Shown here: positions 22,777 through 31,643 of the stretch, one piece after another
Layout: each line of letters opens with the position of its first letter
Numbering within the stretch: the stretch's first letter is position 1
From: Erythrobacter sp. HL-111
GTDB taxonomy: Bacteria; Pseudomonadota; Alphaproteobacteria; Sphingomonadales; Sphingomonadaceae
NCBI RefSeq assembly: GCF_900105095.1
Contig: NZ_LT629743.1
Span: forward strand, 930,001 to 994,000
Direction of reading: 5' to 3'
Length of the DNA: 64,000 nucleotides
The notes under the pieces: model-generated
The model's database searches: none
What the model was told of the DNA's origin: nothing
Seen by the model: the letters and a program-made list of their open reading frames with translations, nothing else
Made by a program: the position numbers and the translations under genes

Positions 22777-24543
22777 ATGGCGCAATACGATCTCATAATT
22801 CGCGGTGGAACCATCGTCGACGGCAGCGGGGCGGAGGCCTTCACCGGCGACGTGGCGGTGAAGGACGGCCTCATTGCCGCGGTGGGCCGGATCGAAGGCT
22901 CGGCCAGGCGCGAGATCGACGCGAGCGGCAAGATCGTTGCCCCCGGCTTCGTCGACATCCACACGCATTACGACGGTCAGGCGACATGGGACCAGGAAAT
23001 GGCGCCCTCTAGCTGGCACGGCGTCACCACGGTGGTGATGGGCAATTGCGGGGTCGGCTTCGCCCCGGCCAAGCCCGACCGCCATGAATGGCTCATCAGC
23101 CTGATGGAAGGGGTCGAGGACATTCCCGGCACCGCCCTTGCCGAAGGGATCACCTGGGAATGGGAGACCTTCCCCGAATATCTCGATGCGCTGGAAAAGC
23201 TCCCCCGCACCCTCGATGTGGGAACCCACGTGCCCCACGGCGCGGTGCGCGCCTACGTGCTGGGCGACCGCGAACGGCCCGGCGCCGTTCCCACGCAGGA
23301 GGACATCGAGCAGATGGCGCAGATCGTCGAGGAAGGCGTGCGCGCGGGCGCTCTCGGCTTCTCGACCTCGCGCACCGTGCTGCACAAGTCGGTCGATGGC
23401 GAGCTCGTCCCCGGCACCACCGCCACCGAAGAGGAACTGGTTGCGATCGGCCGCGCCATGGGCCGCGCCAAGGCGGCGGGCGGGCACGCCGTGTTCGAGA
23501 TGGCGAGCGATCTCAACCGCGAATGGAACGAGTTTTCCTGGATGGGCAAGCTGAGCCGCGAGGCGGGCATTCCCGTGACCTTCGCCGCGCTGCAATCCAT
23601 CGCCAAGGACCTCGACCTCGACGAGCAGATTTCCACGATGCGGGCCGAGAATGACAACGGCGCCAACATCGTCGCCCAGATCGCGCTGCGCGGCAACGGC
23701 ATCATCATGGCCTGGCAGGGCACGGTCCACCCCTTCGTCTACCGGCCGAGCTGGCAGGCGATCAGGGACCTGTCGTGGGAGGAGCAGAAAGCGAAGCTGC
23801 TCGACCCCGCCTTCAAGGCGCAGCTCCTCGCGGAAGCGAACGATTACGCCGACGCGCCGCAGGACATCCTGCCCGTCGTCATGGTGGTGACGCAGGGCTG
23901 GACGATGCAATATGAAATGGACCCCGATTTCGACTATGAACCGGGGCCAGAGGCGAGCGTCAACTCCCGCGCCCAGAAGGCCGGGCTGGACCCGCAGGAA
24001 TACGCCTATGACATGCTCTGCCGGGAGGACGGATCGGGATTCATCTACCTGCCGATCCTCAACTACGCGGACGGGAACCTCGATTTCCTCCACCCGCTCC
24101 AGCTGGCCGACGACACGGTCAATTCGCTGTCGGACGGCGGCGCGCATTGCGGGACGATCTGCGATGCGGCTTCGCCGACCTTCATGCTCGAACACTGGGT
24201 CAAGGGGCGCCGCCGGGGCGGGCGGATCGCCCTCGAACACGCGATCAAGCGCCAGTGCCGCGACACTGCCGTGCTCTACGGGCTGGAGGACCGCGGACTG
24301 ATCGCGCCCGGCTATCTCGCCGACATCAACGTGATCGACATGGACGCGCTCAAGCTCGGCAAGCCTTGGCTCGCCTTCGACCTGCCGGCGGGGGGCAGGC
24401 GCCTGCTGCAGAAGGCGGAAGGGTACTGCTACACCATCAAGTCGGGCGAGGTGACCTTCGAGAACGGGAAATGGACCGGGGCGACGCCCGGCGGGCTCGT
24501 GCGCGGTCCGCAGCGGGTCGAACTGGCCGAGGCGGCCGAATAG
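22777..24543 (+). CDS. Amidohydrolase, N-acyl-D-amino-acid deacylase family
   Basis: A 588-residue metal-dependent amidohydrolase (Amidohydro_3 type). The N-terminus IIRGGTIVDGSG, GDVAVKDGLIAAVG and APGFVDIHTHYDGQ is typical of D-aminoacylases: the HxH metal-binding pair is near residue 65. NCGVGFAP and the late SDGGAHCGTICDA (metal Asp) and GLIAPGYLADINVID are also family hallmarks. These enzymes cleave N-acyl-D-amino acids or related amides in the cytoplasm; the exact substrate is unknown. No signal peptide is present. A clear GGGAGAG precedes ATG 22777. Confidence 0.88.
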   Translation: MAQYDLIIRGGTIVDGSGAEAFTGDVAVKDGLIAAVGRIEGSARREIDASGKIVAPGFVDIHTHYDGQATWDQEMAPSSWHGVTTVVMGNCGVGFAPAKPDRHEWLISLMEGVEDIPGTALAEGITWEWETFPEYLDALEKLPRTLDVGTHVPHGAVRAYVLGDRERPGAVPTQEDIEQMAQIVEEGVRAGALGFSTSRTVLHKSVDGELVPGTTATEEELVAIGRAMGRAKAAGGHAVFEMASDLNREWNEFSWMGKLSREAGIPVTFAALQSIAKDLDLDEQISTMRAENDNGANIVAQIALRGNGIIMAWQGTVHPFVYRPSWQAIRDLSWEEQKAKLLDPAFKAQLLAEANDYADAPQDILPVVMVVTQGWTMQYEMDPDFDYEPGPEASVNSRAQKAGLDPQEYAYDMLCREDGSGFIYLPILNYADGNLDFLHPLQLADDTVNSLSDGGAHCGTICDAASPTFMLEHWVKGRRRGGRIALEHAIKRQCRDTAVLYGLEDRGLIAPGYLADINVIDMDALKLGKPWLAFDLPAGGRRLLQKAEGYCYTIKSGEVTFENGKWTGATPGGLVRGPQRVELAEAAE

Positions 24544-24559
24544 CGGGCGCGCATCCGGC

Positions 24560-25645
24560 CTAGGGCTCGATCACGATGCCCCTGGCCGGATCGACCTTGC
24601 CCGCGACCATTTCGAGCCACACCTCGCGCGCGGCGGCGAGTCCCTTTCGCCGGTCGATCTCCACCGCGCCTTCGACCTCGCCGAGGAACCGGTGCCATGC
24701 CTGCGCGACCAGTCGGGATGCCTGTTCGCGCCCGTGGTCGCGGGCGAAGGCGATCATGTGATCGGGGGCGAAGAAGAGCTTGGGCTTCGGTCCCGGCGCT
24801 TGCTCCCCGCCCTCGGCAAATGCGCTGCGCGCCTCCCTGTGGGTCGCCCCGACGAGGCAGCTGTAGCGAAGCGCGTCGGCGAAATGCCGGTGCACCCGGC
24901 CGAGCAGGTCCGCATCGCCGGCGAAATCGACCACAACGGCCGGGCGGGGCTCGATCTCCTCGACCGCGTCATAGGCGACGACCTCGTCATAGAGCCCCGT
25001 TCGCGCGACGAAATCGACATTCCCGCGCGAGGTGAGGCCGATCCGCCGCACTTCGGGCGAGCCGGCCCTCGCCGCGCTCGCAAGCGCCATCGCGGTCTTC
25101 GACGAGGCGCTGGTGAGCAGGACCGCCTGCGCGCCGAACCAGTCCTCGCGCTTCATGAAATCGGCGATCAGGAAGCCGGTGCGGAACAGGGGTCCGAAGA
25201 TCATCCGCTCCGCCTCGCGCGCGGGATCGTGCTCGGGATCGGCGGCGAGGCGGGAATACTGGTTGTAGACGGGGCTCATCGGCTGGCGATGCTCGCTCAT
25301 GTCGGTGAAGCCGGAGGCGCTCACCTTGCCCGGCACCACGTCGAGCGAGGTCCCCATCGGCAGGTAGCCATAGACCCGTTCGCCCACCTCGATTTCGGGA
25401 TGCCTGCTTTTCGCCACCCGCGCATGGCCCCACATCGGCACGATGCCGTAGGGCGCGGGTGCGGGAAAGAAATCCCAGTATTTGAAGCCGTCCCCGACCA
25501 CCGCGTAGGTCACGTTGTTGGCAGTCACCGAAAAGCTTTCCACCGCGAGCCGGACGGCGCCATCGGCAAGGCCCATCGGTTCGACATGGACGAGTTCGGC
25601 CCGCTCGAGCGCGTCCTTGCGGACCTGGATCTGCTGGATGGTCAT
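24560..25645 (-). CDS. DUF2855 family protein
   Basis: A 361-residue protein of the DUF2855 family (unknown function, distantly like medium-chain dehydrogenases). Recognisable parts are ESFSVTANNVTYAVVGD, YWDFFPAP, WGHARVAKSRH, GYLPMGTSLDVVPGKV, the segment PVYNQYSRL, and a central Rossmann-like stretch (AVLLTSASSKTAMALAS) without the classic Gly-rich nucleotide motif of active dehydrogenases. It is convergent with the amidohydrolase gene (17 bases between the two ends) and sits downstream of dnaN on the same strand. Cytoplasmic; no catalytic residues can be named. Confidence 0.85.
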   Translation of the reverse strand: MTIQQIQVRKDALERAELVHVEPMGLADGAVRLAVESFSVTANNVTYAVVGDGFKYWDFFPAPAPYGIVPMWGHARVAKSRHPEIEVGERVYGYLPMGTSLDVVPGKVSASGFTDMSEHRQPMSPVYNQYSRLAADPEHDPAREAERMIFGPLFRTGFLIADFMKREDWFGAQAVLLTSASSKTAMALASAARAGSPEVRRIGLTSRGNVDFVARTGLYDEVVAYDAVEEIEPRPAVVVDFAGDADLLGRVHRHFADALRYSCLVGATHREARSAFAEGGEQAPGPKPKLFFAPDHMIAFARDHGREQASRLVAQAWHRFLGEVEGAVEIDRRKGLAAAREVWLEMVAGKVDPARGIVIEP

Positions 25646-25710
25646 GAGCTCTCCTTCTCGCAGGCCGTCCTACAGCCCTGCGCGCCTCATGCCCAGCCGC
25701 GAACGGGCGA

Positions 25711-26838
25711 TCACACCCGCATCGGCATCAGCACGTAGAGCGCCGGCGCGCTTTCGTCCTGCCGGATCAGCGTCGGCGCGCCCGCGTCGGCGAGGTGGAG
25801 TTCGACCTCGTCCGCGTCGATCTGGTCGAGGATGTCCTTGAGGTAGTTGGCGTTGAATCCGATCTCGAACGCCTCGCTCGCATAGGACGCGGCGAGTTCC
25901 TCGGTCGCGGTGCCGTTGTCGGGCGAAGTGACGGAAAGGGTGACCTTGTCCGGCTCGAGCCCCATCTTGACCGCGCGGGTCTTTTCCGTCGCGATGGTCG
26001 CGACGCGATCGACCCCGGCAAAGAACAGCTTGGGATCGACCTTCAGGAGCTTGTCGTTGCCGGTCGGGATCACGCGGCTGTAATCGGGGAAGGTCCCGTC
26101 GATCAGCTTGCTGGTGAGAACGACCCCGCCTTCCCCGCCGAGGGTAAACCGCACCTTGCTCGCCGAAAGGTCGACCAGCACGTTCCCGTCGAGCGCCTCG
26201 TCGAGCAGCTTCCTCAGCTCGCCCACGGCCTTCCGCGGCACGATCACGTCCGGCATCCCCTCGGCCCCGTCGGGCCGCGGCAGGGTGAAGCGGGCAAGGC
26301 GGTGGCCGTCGGTCGCGGCGGCTTTCAGCACCGGCTCGTCCTCGTCGGTGACGTGGAGGAAGATGCCGTTCAGGTAATAGCGCGTTTCCTCGGTCGAGAT
26401 GGCGAAGCGGGTGCGGTCGATCAGTTCGGCCAGCGTGCGGGCAGGCAGTTCGAAACTGGTCGGAAGGTCGCCCTCCACGATCACCGGGAAATCGTCGCGC
26501 GGCAGGGTCGGCAGCTTGAAGCGGCTGCGCCCGGCCTTGACCTCCATCCGGTTGTCCGCGGTCTCGAGGCTGACCTGGCTACCGTCGGGGAGCTTCCTCG
26601 CAATGTCGAACAGCAGGTGCGCGGACACGGTGATCGCGCCCGGGCTGTCGACCGAAGCGGCCGTCATCGTCTCGACCACCTGCAGGTCGAGGTCGGTCGC
26701 CATGACCTTGACCGCGCCGCCCTCGCTCGCCTCGATCAGGACGTTCGAGAGGATCGGGATCGTGTTGCGGCGCTCGACCACCGACTGGACGTGGGACAGG
26801 CAACGCAGGAGCGTCGCGCGTTCGATCGTAGCCTTCAT
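25711..26838 (-). CDS. dnaN: DNA polymerase III beta subunit (sliding clamp)
   Basis: A 375-residue beta clamp, the ring that tethers the replicative polymerase to DNA. The N-terminus MKATIERATLLRCLSHVQSVVERRNTIPILSNVLIEA and the C-terminus ALYVLMPMRV are family hallmarks (compare the V-M-P-M-R-L end in E. coli). The three clamp domains run through IARKLPDGSQVSLE, LPARTLAELIDRTRFAIS, YLNGIFLHV and NANYLKDILDQIDADEVEL. The length is standard. It is not beside dnaA here; neighbours are a DUF2855 gene and fabG, a common situation in alphaproteobacteria. Confidence 0.97.
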   Translation of the reverse strand: MKATIERATLLRCLSHVQSVVERRNTIPILSNVLIEASEGGAVKVMATDLDLQVVETMTAASVDSPGAITVSAHLLFDIARKLPDGSQVSLETADNRMEVKAGRSRFKLPTLPRDDFPVIVEGDLPTSFELPARTLAELIDRTRFAISTEETRYYLNGIFLHVTDEDEPVLKAAATDGHRLARFTLPRPDGAEGMPDVIVPRKAVGELRKLLDEALDGNVLVDLSASKVRFTLGGEGGVVLTSKLIDGTFPDYSRVIPTGNDKLLKVDPKLFFAGVDRVATIATEKTRAVKMGLEPDKVTLSVTSPDNGTATEELAASYASEAFEIGFNANYLKDILDQIDADEVELHLADAGAPTLIRQDESAPALYVLMPMRV

Positions 26839-27011
26839 GTGCCCCTAGCCTTCATTAGCGGATTCTGTCGTTTCTCGAGTGTGGCAGGAAGGGGCCGGAA
26901 TCGCCCCTCCAGCGCCGGTGTTCGGGCCGGAACCTTAGCGCGGTGGGTGATGCGGGCAAGATCAATGCCTTCGCGCCGGTCGATTCGCTTGGGGATAAGG
27001 GAGCCGCCCGC

Positions 27012-27776
27012 TCAGCCGGTCATCGCCATCCCGCCGTTCACGTGCAGCGTCTGGCCGGTGACGTAGCCTGCCTCGCGGCTGGCGAGATAGACGCAGGCCG
27101 CGCCGATATCCGCGCCCTCGCCCATGCGTCCCATCGGGATGCGCGCGTTGATCGCGGCGGTCTGTTTCTCGTCCAGGGCCGCAGTCATCGCCGAACGGAT
27201 GAAGCCCGGTGCAAGGCAGTTGGCGGTGATCCCGCGGCTCGCCACTTCCTGCGCGAAGCTCTTGGTCATTCCCGTGAGGCCCGCCTTGGCCGCGCAGTAG
27301 TTCATCTGACCCGGATTGCCCGTGGTGCCGACGACGCTGGTGATGTTGATCACCCGTCCGAAGCGCGCCTTCATCATCGGCCGGGCGGCGGCGCGCATCA
27401 GGCGGAAGGCGGCCTCGAGATCGATGCGGATGACCTGATCCCATTCCTCGTCCTTCATCCGCATGGCGAGGTTGTCGCGCGTGATGCCGGCATTGTTGAC
27501 GAGGATGTCGATCCCGCCCAGCGTATCGAGCGTCGCGGGGATCAGTTCCTCGACCTGCGTGGTGTTGCTGAGATCGCAGGTGATCTCGACATGGCCGTCA
27601 TGGTCGTGGTGCGCGTAGGCCTCGTTCAATTCGTCGCGGAAGGCGCGCAGCTTGGCGGCATTGGAGCCCGACAGCGCCAGCCTCGCGCCCTGCGAGGCCA
27701 GCGCGTGGGCGATGGCCGAGCCGATCCCCCCGCTCGCGCCCGTGACCAGCGCATTCATGCCCTTCAGTGAAAACAT
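27012..27776 (-). CDS. fabG: 3-oxoacyl-[acyl-carrier-protein] reductase
   Basis: A 254-residue short-chain dehydrogenase that carries out the first reduction in fatty acid elongation (NADPH, beta-ketoacyl-ACP to beta-hydroxyacyl-ACP). It has the nucleotide motif TGASGGIG, the NNAG motif, and the catalytic Ser/Tyr/Lys in ITSVVGTTGNPGQMNYCAAKAG. The end, YVTGQTLHVNGGMAMTG, is typical FabG. Start ATG 27776 follows AAGGGAG. The central part (about 30-100) is a little longer than in E. coli, with HHDHDGHVE in place of a shorter loop. It is downstream of fabD with a small ORF between, as part of a fab cluster. Confidence 0.95.
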   Translation of the reverse strand: MFSLKGMNALVTGASGGIGSAIAHALASQGARLALSGSNAAKLRAFRDELNEAYAHHDHDGHVEITCDLSNTTQVEELIPATLDTLGGIDILVNNAGITRDNLAMRMKDEEWDQVIRIDLEAAFRLMRAAARPMMKARFGRVINITSVVGTTGNPGQMNYCAAKAGLTGMTKSFAQEVASRGITANCLAPGFIRSAMTAALDEKQTAAINARIPMGRMGEGADIGAACVYLASREAGYVTGQTLHVNGGMAMTG

Positions 27777-27790
27777 CTTGTCGCTCCCTT

Positions 27791-27979
27791 TCACTGGCCC
27801 GCGAAATCTCGTGCGCCGACGCGCCGCAAGGCCTTGGCGGCGAGATAGAGCGCGTCGAGCTGCGCTGCCCGATCGGCGCTGTAGCCGGCCGCGATGGAAT
27901 TCAATCCGCCGTGGTCCCCGGCAAGGTCCGGCGAGGCCGCCACCAGGGCGACACGGGCGCACGGCAGCAATCCGCGCAT
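27791..27979 (-). CDS. Small ORF coupled to fabD
   Basis: A 62-residue reading frame, MRGLLPCARVALVAASPDLAG..., between fabD and fabG. Its ATG shares one base with the fabD stop (TGATG) and it fills nearly all the gap before the fabG ribosome site, so it is probably translated. It has a Cys near the N-terminus and a helical C-terminal half (AAQLDALYLAAKALRRVG) but no recognisable domain, and no clear secretion signal. Chance overlap in GC-rich DNA is the alternative. Confidence 0.45.
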   Translation of the reverse strand: MRGLLPCARVALVAASPDLAGDHGGLNSIAAGYSADRAAQLDALYLAAKALRRVGARDFAGQ

Positions 27980-28917
27980 CACGCATTCTCCTTCGCAAAG
28001 GCCTCGAGATCCTGCAGGGTCACGAGGCTCGTCACCTGCGCTTCCGGGGTCGTCCGGCCGACCATAGGTCCGACCACCTTGCCGCCCAGTTCGACGAAGC
28101 TTTCCACCCCATCGGCCCGCATGGCAAGCACGCTTTCGCGCCAGCGCACCCGGCCCGTCACCTGTTCGACCAGCAGCGCGCGCTCCTCCTGCGCGTCCTC
28201 GACCCGCGCGGCGGTGACATTGGCATAGACCGGCAGCGCCATCGCCGCGGGCGGCGTGTGGGCGAGCGCGTCCGCCATGCGGTCGGCGGCGGGCTGCATC
28301 AAGGAGCAGTGGAAGGGGGCGGAAACCGGCAGCAGCATCCCGCGCTTGATCCCGTGATCCTTGACCATGCCGACCGCGCGCTCGACCGCCTCGCGGTGGC
28401 CCGAGATCACGACCTGCGTCGGGTCGTTGTCGTTGGCGATCTCGCAGACCTGACCCTGCGCCGCCGCCGCCGCGAGCGCCTTCGCGCTTTCGACGTCCGC
28501 GCCGAGCAGCGCCGCCATCGCGCCCTCGCCGACGGGCACGGCCGCCTGCATCGAGCGCCCGCGCAGCTTGAGCAACCGGGCCGTGATGGCGAGATCGAAC
28601 GCGCCGACCGCGCACAGCGCCGAATATTCGCCGAGCGAATGGCCCGCGACGCACGTGGCCTGCTCCGCGAGTTTCACCCCGAATTCCCGCTCGAGCACGC
28701 GCAGCACGGCGATCGAATGGGCCATGATCGCGGGCTGGGCGTTCTGGGTCAGGGTAAGCTCCTCCTCCGGACCTTCGGCCATCATGCCGGAAAGGTTCTG
28801 GAGCAGGGCCTCGTTGACCTCCTCGAACACTTCACGGGCGGCGGGGGAGGTTGCGGCGAGTTCCTTGCCCATGCCGACCTTCTGGCTGCCCTGTCCCGGA
28901 AAAACGAATGCACGCAT
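27979..28917 (-). CDS. fabD: Malonyl-CoA:ACP transacylase
   Basis: A 312-residue enzyme that loads malonyl groups onto acyl carrier protein for fatty acid synthesis. The N-terminal MRAFVFPGQGSQKVGMGKEL, the nucleophile elbow GHSLGEYSALCA (Ser near residue 93), the substrate-binding Arg in LLKLRGRSMQ and the active-site His in PVSAPFHCSLM identify the family. The end, VTSLVTLQDLEAFAKE, fits. I start at ATG 28917; the longer frame to 29004 is unsupported. It is first in a fabD - small ORF - fabG minus-strand run. Confidence 0.96.
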   Translation of the reverse strand: MRAFVFPGQGSQKVGMGKELAATSPAAREVFEEVNEALLQNLSGMMAEGPEEELTLTQNAQPAIMAHSIAVLRVLEREFGVKLAEQATCVAGHSLGEYSALCAVGAFDLAITARLLKLRGRSMQAAVPVGEGAMAALLGADVESAKALAAAAAQGQVCEIANDNDPTQVVISGHREAVERAVGMVKDHGIKRGMLLPVSAPFHCSLMQPAADRMADALAHTPPAAMALPVYANVTAARVEDAQEERALLVEQVTGRVRWRESVLAMRADGVESFVELGGKVVGPMVGRTTPEAQVTSLVTLQDLEAFAKENA

Positions 28918-28978
28918 TGTATTAAATCCTTGGCCCCGCCGCCTGCGGCCAGGCGGCCCTGAAAATCGAGCGCGCGGG

Positions 28979-29809
28979 TTAGGAGGCGCTGGGCGGGCTG
29001 GCAAGACCGAAGGGCACGACCCTGTTGTCAGGCGTGTGCCCGATCTCGGCCCGGCCGAGATAGCGGATGCCCGCCCGGTCGCACCAGTAGCGCGCGATCT
29101 GTTCCGGGCTCTGGCCGAATTCGACGTAGTTCTCCGGCACGTCGCTCACCGCGCCGAGCCTCAGGCCGGCGATGCGCGGCAGGGTGGCGGCGAGGTGGAA
29201 GAACAGGCGGTCGACGGCGTAGAGATGCTCGCTCACCTCCTCGACCATCACGACGTGACCGGTGAGGTCCGGCATGATCGGCGTTCCCGCCACCATCGCG
29301 AGGGTGATGAGATTGAACGCGGCCGCGGGCGTCGTCCCGTCGAGGCTGGGTTCGACCCCGCTCGTGTCCCCGCCGATCCAGCGCAGCACCCTGCGAACCG
29401 CTTCGCGTCCGCGCTCCGAGCGCGCGCTCACCGGCATCGAGCCGTGAACGCATTGCCCGATTCCCGCGCGGTAGAGGGCGGCGAGGAGATAGCCGCAGTC
29501 GGAAAAGCCGACATAGGTCTTCGCCCGTGCGGCCGCGTTCATCCGCACCAGCGCGGCCTCTGCGATGCGGTTCGAGCCATAGCCGCCCTTGGCGAACCAG
29601 ACGACATCATGGGCCGGATCATTGGCGCATTCGACCAAGGCGGCGAGGCGGACGAGGTCGTCGCCCGCGAAATGCCCGGCGCGCGCGAAGCATTGTTCGT
29701 GGAAATGCACCGAATGCTGCGGGAATTCGGCGGCGACGAGCGCTTCGAGAGCGCGGGCGTGGTCGCGGGTGATCGGGGTTGCCGGGGCGCAGATCGCGAT
29801 GTTTGTCAC
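28979..29809 (-). CDS. ldcA: LD-carboxypeptidase (S66 family)
   Basis: A protein of about 276 residues that removes the terminal D-Ala from tetrapeptides released during peptidoglycan recycling. The S66 hallmarks are AICAPATPITRDHARAL at the N-terminus, WFAKGGYGSNRIAEAAL around the nucleophilic Ser, YVGFSDCGYLLAAL, VHGSMPV, and a C-terminal GRAEIGHTPDNRVVPFG supplying His. The start is probably GTG 29809 (or GTG 29818); the ATG at 29851 gives an untypical extension. It is divergent from the Mpl-like ligase gene, the next enzyme in tripeptide recycling, with about 47 bases between them. No signal peptide is seen, so it should be cytoplasmic. Confidence 0.87.
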   Translation of the reverse strand: MTNIAICAPATPITRDHARALEALVAAEFPQHSVHFHEQCFARAGHFAGDDLVRLAALVECANDPAHDVVWFAKGGYGSNRIAEAALVRMNAAARAKTYVGFSDCGYLLAALYRAGIGQCVHGSMPVSARSERGREAVRRVLRWIGGDTSGVEPSLDGTTPAAAFNLITLAMVAGTPIMPDLTGHVVMVEEVSEHLYAVDRLFFHLAATLPRIAGLRLGAVSDVPENYVEFGQSPEQIARYWCDRAGIRYLGRAEIGHTPDNRVVPFGLASPPSAS

Positions 29810-29856
29810 GCGGGTCACCCTATGCCGCTTGTCTTGGCATCCGCAAGCCAATAACC

Positions 29857-31293
29857 ATGCCGGCCATGAGTGACGGGGTCGAAGCCGGGTCGCTGGAGAA
29901 GCGTCCGCTCTTTTTCTGCGGCATCGGCGGATCGGGCATGCTCCCGCTCGCCCAGATCGCCCATGGCCGCGGGCACCGCGTGGCGGGCTCCGACCGCAGC
30001 CGCGACCAGGGCCGGACGCCCGAAAAATTCGCCTGGCTGGAGCGCAGCGGCTTTGCCCTGTTCCCGCAGGACGGCAGCGGGATCACCTCGAGCGAGCAGG
30101 TGCTGATCGCCTCGGCCGCGATCGAGGACACCGTCCCCGAGGTCGCGAGGGCGCGCGAACTGGGCTGCAAGCGAATGAGCCGCGCGGAACTGCTTTCCGC
30201 CCTGTTCAACGAGGCGGAATGTTCGATCGCGGTCGGCGGCACGAGCGGCAAGTCGACCGTCACCGGAATGATCGCCTGGATCCTGCACCAGGCCCGCCGC
30301 GATCCCACCGTGATGAACGGGGCGGTGATGAAGAATTTCGCGGGAGACGATAACCCCTTCGCCAGCGCGCGGGTCGGCTCGATCGGGTTGTTCGTGAGCG
30401 AGGTCGACGAAAGCGACGGCTCGATCGCGCTCTACCGGCCGACGATCGGCGTGCTGCTCAACGTGAGCCTCGACCACAAGAGCATAGAGGAACTGCGCGT
30501 CCTGTTCGGCGATTTCCTCTCGGTCTCGGGCCGCGCGATCGTCAACACCGACAGCGAGGAGAGCCGTCTGCTCGCCGGGAAACTGGCCGACCGCCTCACC
30601 TTCGGGCTGCGGGATGCGGATGCGGACATCACCATCGAGCCGGGCTCGATCGACGAGGGCGCCTTCGGCATCACTGCCGCCGTGATCGACAATCGCAGCC
30701 GCGAGGTCGTTCCGCTGGTCCTGCCGATGCCGGGGCTGCACAACCTTTCCAACGCGCTCGCCGCGATCGCCGCGGCCGATGCGGCGGGGATCGGGATCGC
30801 CAAGTCCGCCGAGGCGCTGCGCGATTTCGCGGGCCTCGCACGCCGGTTCGAAGTGGTCGGGACATCGCCTGCGGGCATCACGGTGATCGACGATTTCGGC
30901 CACAATCCGGAAAAATGCGCCGCCACCCAGCGAACGCTGAAGGCGACGCCGGGGCGCGTGATCGCCTTTTTCCAGCCGCACGGCTACGGGCCGCTCAAGC
31001 AGATGGGCGCGGAGCTCGCCGGGACCTTCGCGCGCGAGCTCGACGACGAGGACGTCACGATCATGTGCGACCCGGTCTATTTCGGCGGCACGGTCGACCG
31101 CAGCGTCGGGACCGAGCGGATCGTCGAACTGATCGCGGAAGCAGGCGGAAAGGCGGAACATATCCCCTCGCGCGAGGAATGCGGGCGCCGCATCGTCGAA
31201 CTCGCCCGCGCAGGCGACCGGATCGTGGTCATGGGCGCCCGCGACGACACGCTGAGCGAGTTCGCCAAGGACGTGCTCGGGCGGCTTTCGTGA
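29857..31293 (+). CDS. mpl: Mur ligase family protein, probable Mpl-type muropeptide ligase
   Basis: A 478-residue Mur ligase. The Rossmann start CGIGGSGMLPLAQIA is the MurC/Mpl UDP-sugar domain; the ATP site is GGTSGKSTVTGM; the middle holds SEVDESDGSI and NVSLDHKS; the C-terminal domain has IDDFGHNPEKCAATQRTL and FQPHGYGPL. Mpl joins the recycled tripeptide L-Ala-D-Glu-DAP to UDP-MurNAc, whereas MurC adds L-Ala. The divergent LD-carboxypeptidase gene, which makes that tripeptide, favours Mpl, but a second MurC-like enzyme cannot be excluded. Its stop overlaps the GTG of the next gene by four bases. Confidence 0.8.
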   Translation: MPAMSDGVEAGSLEKRPLFFCGIGGSGMLPLAQIAHGRGHRVAGSDRSRDQGRTPEKFAWLERSGFALFPQDGSGITSSEQVLIASAAIEDTVPEVARARELGCKRMSRAELLSALFNEAECSIAVGGTSGKSTVTGMIAWILHQARRDPTVMNGAVMKNFAGDDNPFASARVGSIGLFVSEVDESDGSIALYRPTIGVLLNVSLDHKSIEELRVLFGDFLSVSGRAIVNTDSEESRLLAGKLADRLTFGLRDADADITIEPGSIDEGAFGITAAVIDNRSREVVPLVLPMPGLHNLSNALAAIAAADAAGIGIAKSAEALRDFAGLARRFEVVGTSPAGITVIDDFGHNPEKCAATQRTLKATPGRVIAFFQPHGYGPLKQMGAELAGTFARELDDEDVTIMCDPVYFGGTVDRSVGTERIVELIAEAGGKAEHIPSREECGRRIVELARAGDRIVVMGARDDTLSEFAKDVLGRLS

Positions 31294-31568
31294 CCGTCTA
31301 TGAAGGTGCGAGCCGCCATGCGTGGTGGATGCTGGGCGCGCTGACCGTCGCGGTGCTGTTCGTCGCCGTGATCGACCGGTTTCACGGCCATTCCACGCTC
31401 GCCTTCGCCGCCGCGATCGTGGGGCTGGTCGTCGCCAATCGCCGGATGCTTTCGTTCAACTGCCCGCATTGCGGCAAGAACCTGTTCGTCCGCGGGCTGT
31501 TCGTGATGCCCTGGCCCAACCGCACCTGCGGGAAATGCGGCGCGCGGCTCGACCGAAAGGAGCGCTGA
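31290..31568 (+). CDS. Small zinc-ribbon membrane protein
   Basis: A 92-residue protein starting GTG 31290 inside the stop of the Mpl-like gene (GTGA), so translation is coupled. Two hydrophobic segments (about residues 12-30 and 36-52) form a small membrane anchor. After that comes FNCPHCGKNLF ... CGKCGARLDRK, a four-Cys zinc ribbon that should face the cytoplasm. Function unknown; coupling to peptidoglycan recycling is suggestive only. Confidence 0.72.
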   Translation: MTVYEGASRHAWWMLGALTVAVLFVAVIDRFHGHSTLAFAAAIVGLVVANRRMLSFNCPHCGKNLFVRGLFVMPWPNRTCGKCGARLDRKER

Positions 31569-31643
31569 CGCTCCCCAAAAGCGCGCATGGCGGCGCGGTG
31601 CCCCGATGCCCTATCCCTGCTCGCCTAGGAGATGCGAGCCCCC

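Noticed and set aside
22663..24240. A long minus-strand frame extending the phosphodiesterase to 839 residues
   Set aside because: This part is antisense to the amidohydrolase gene. The signal peptide and Shine-Dalgarno at 22662 mark the real start.
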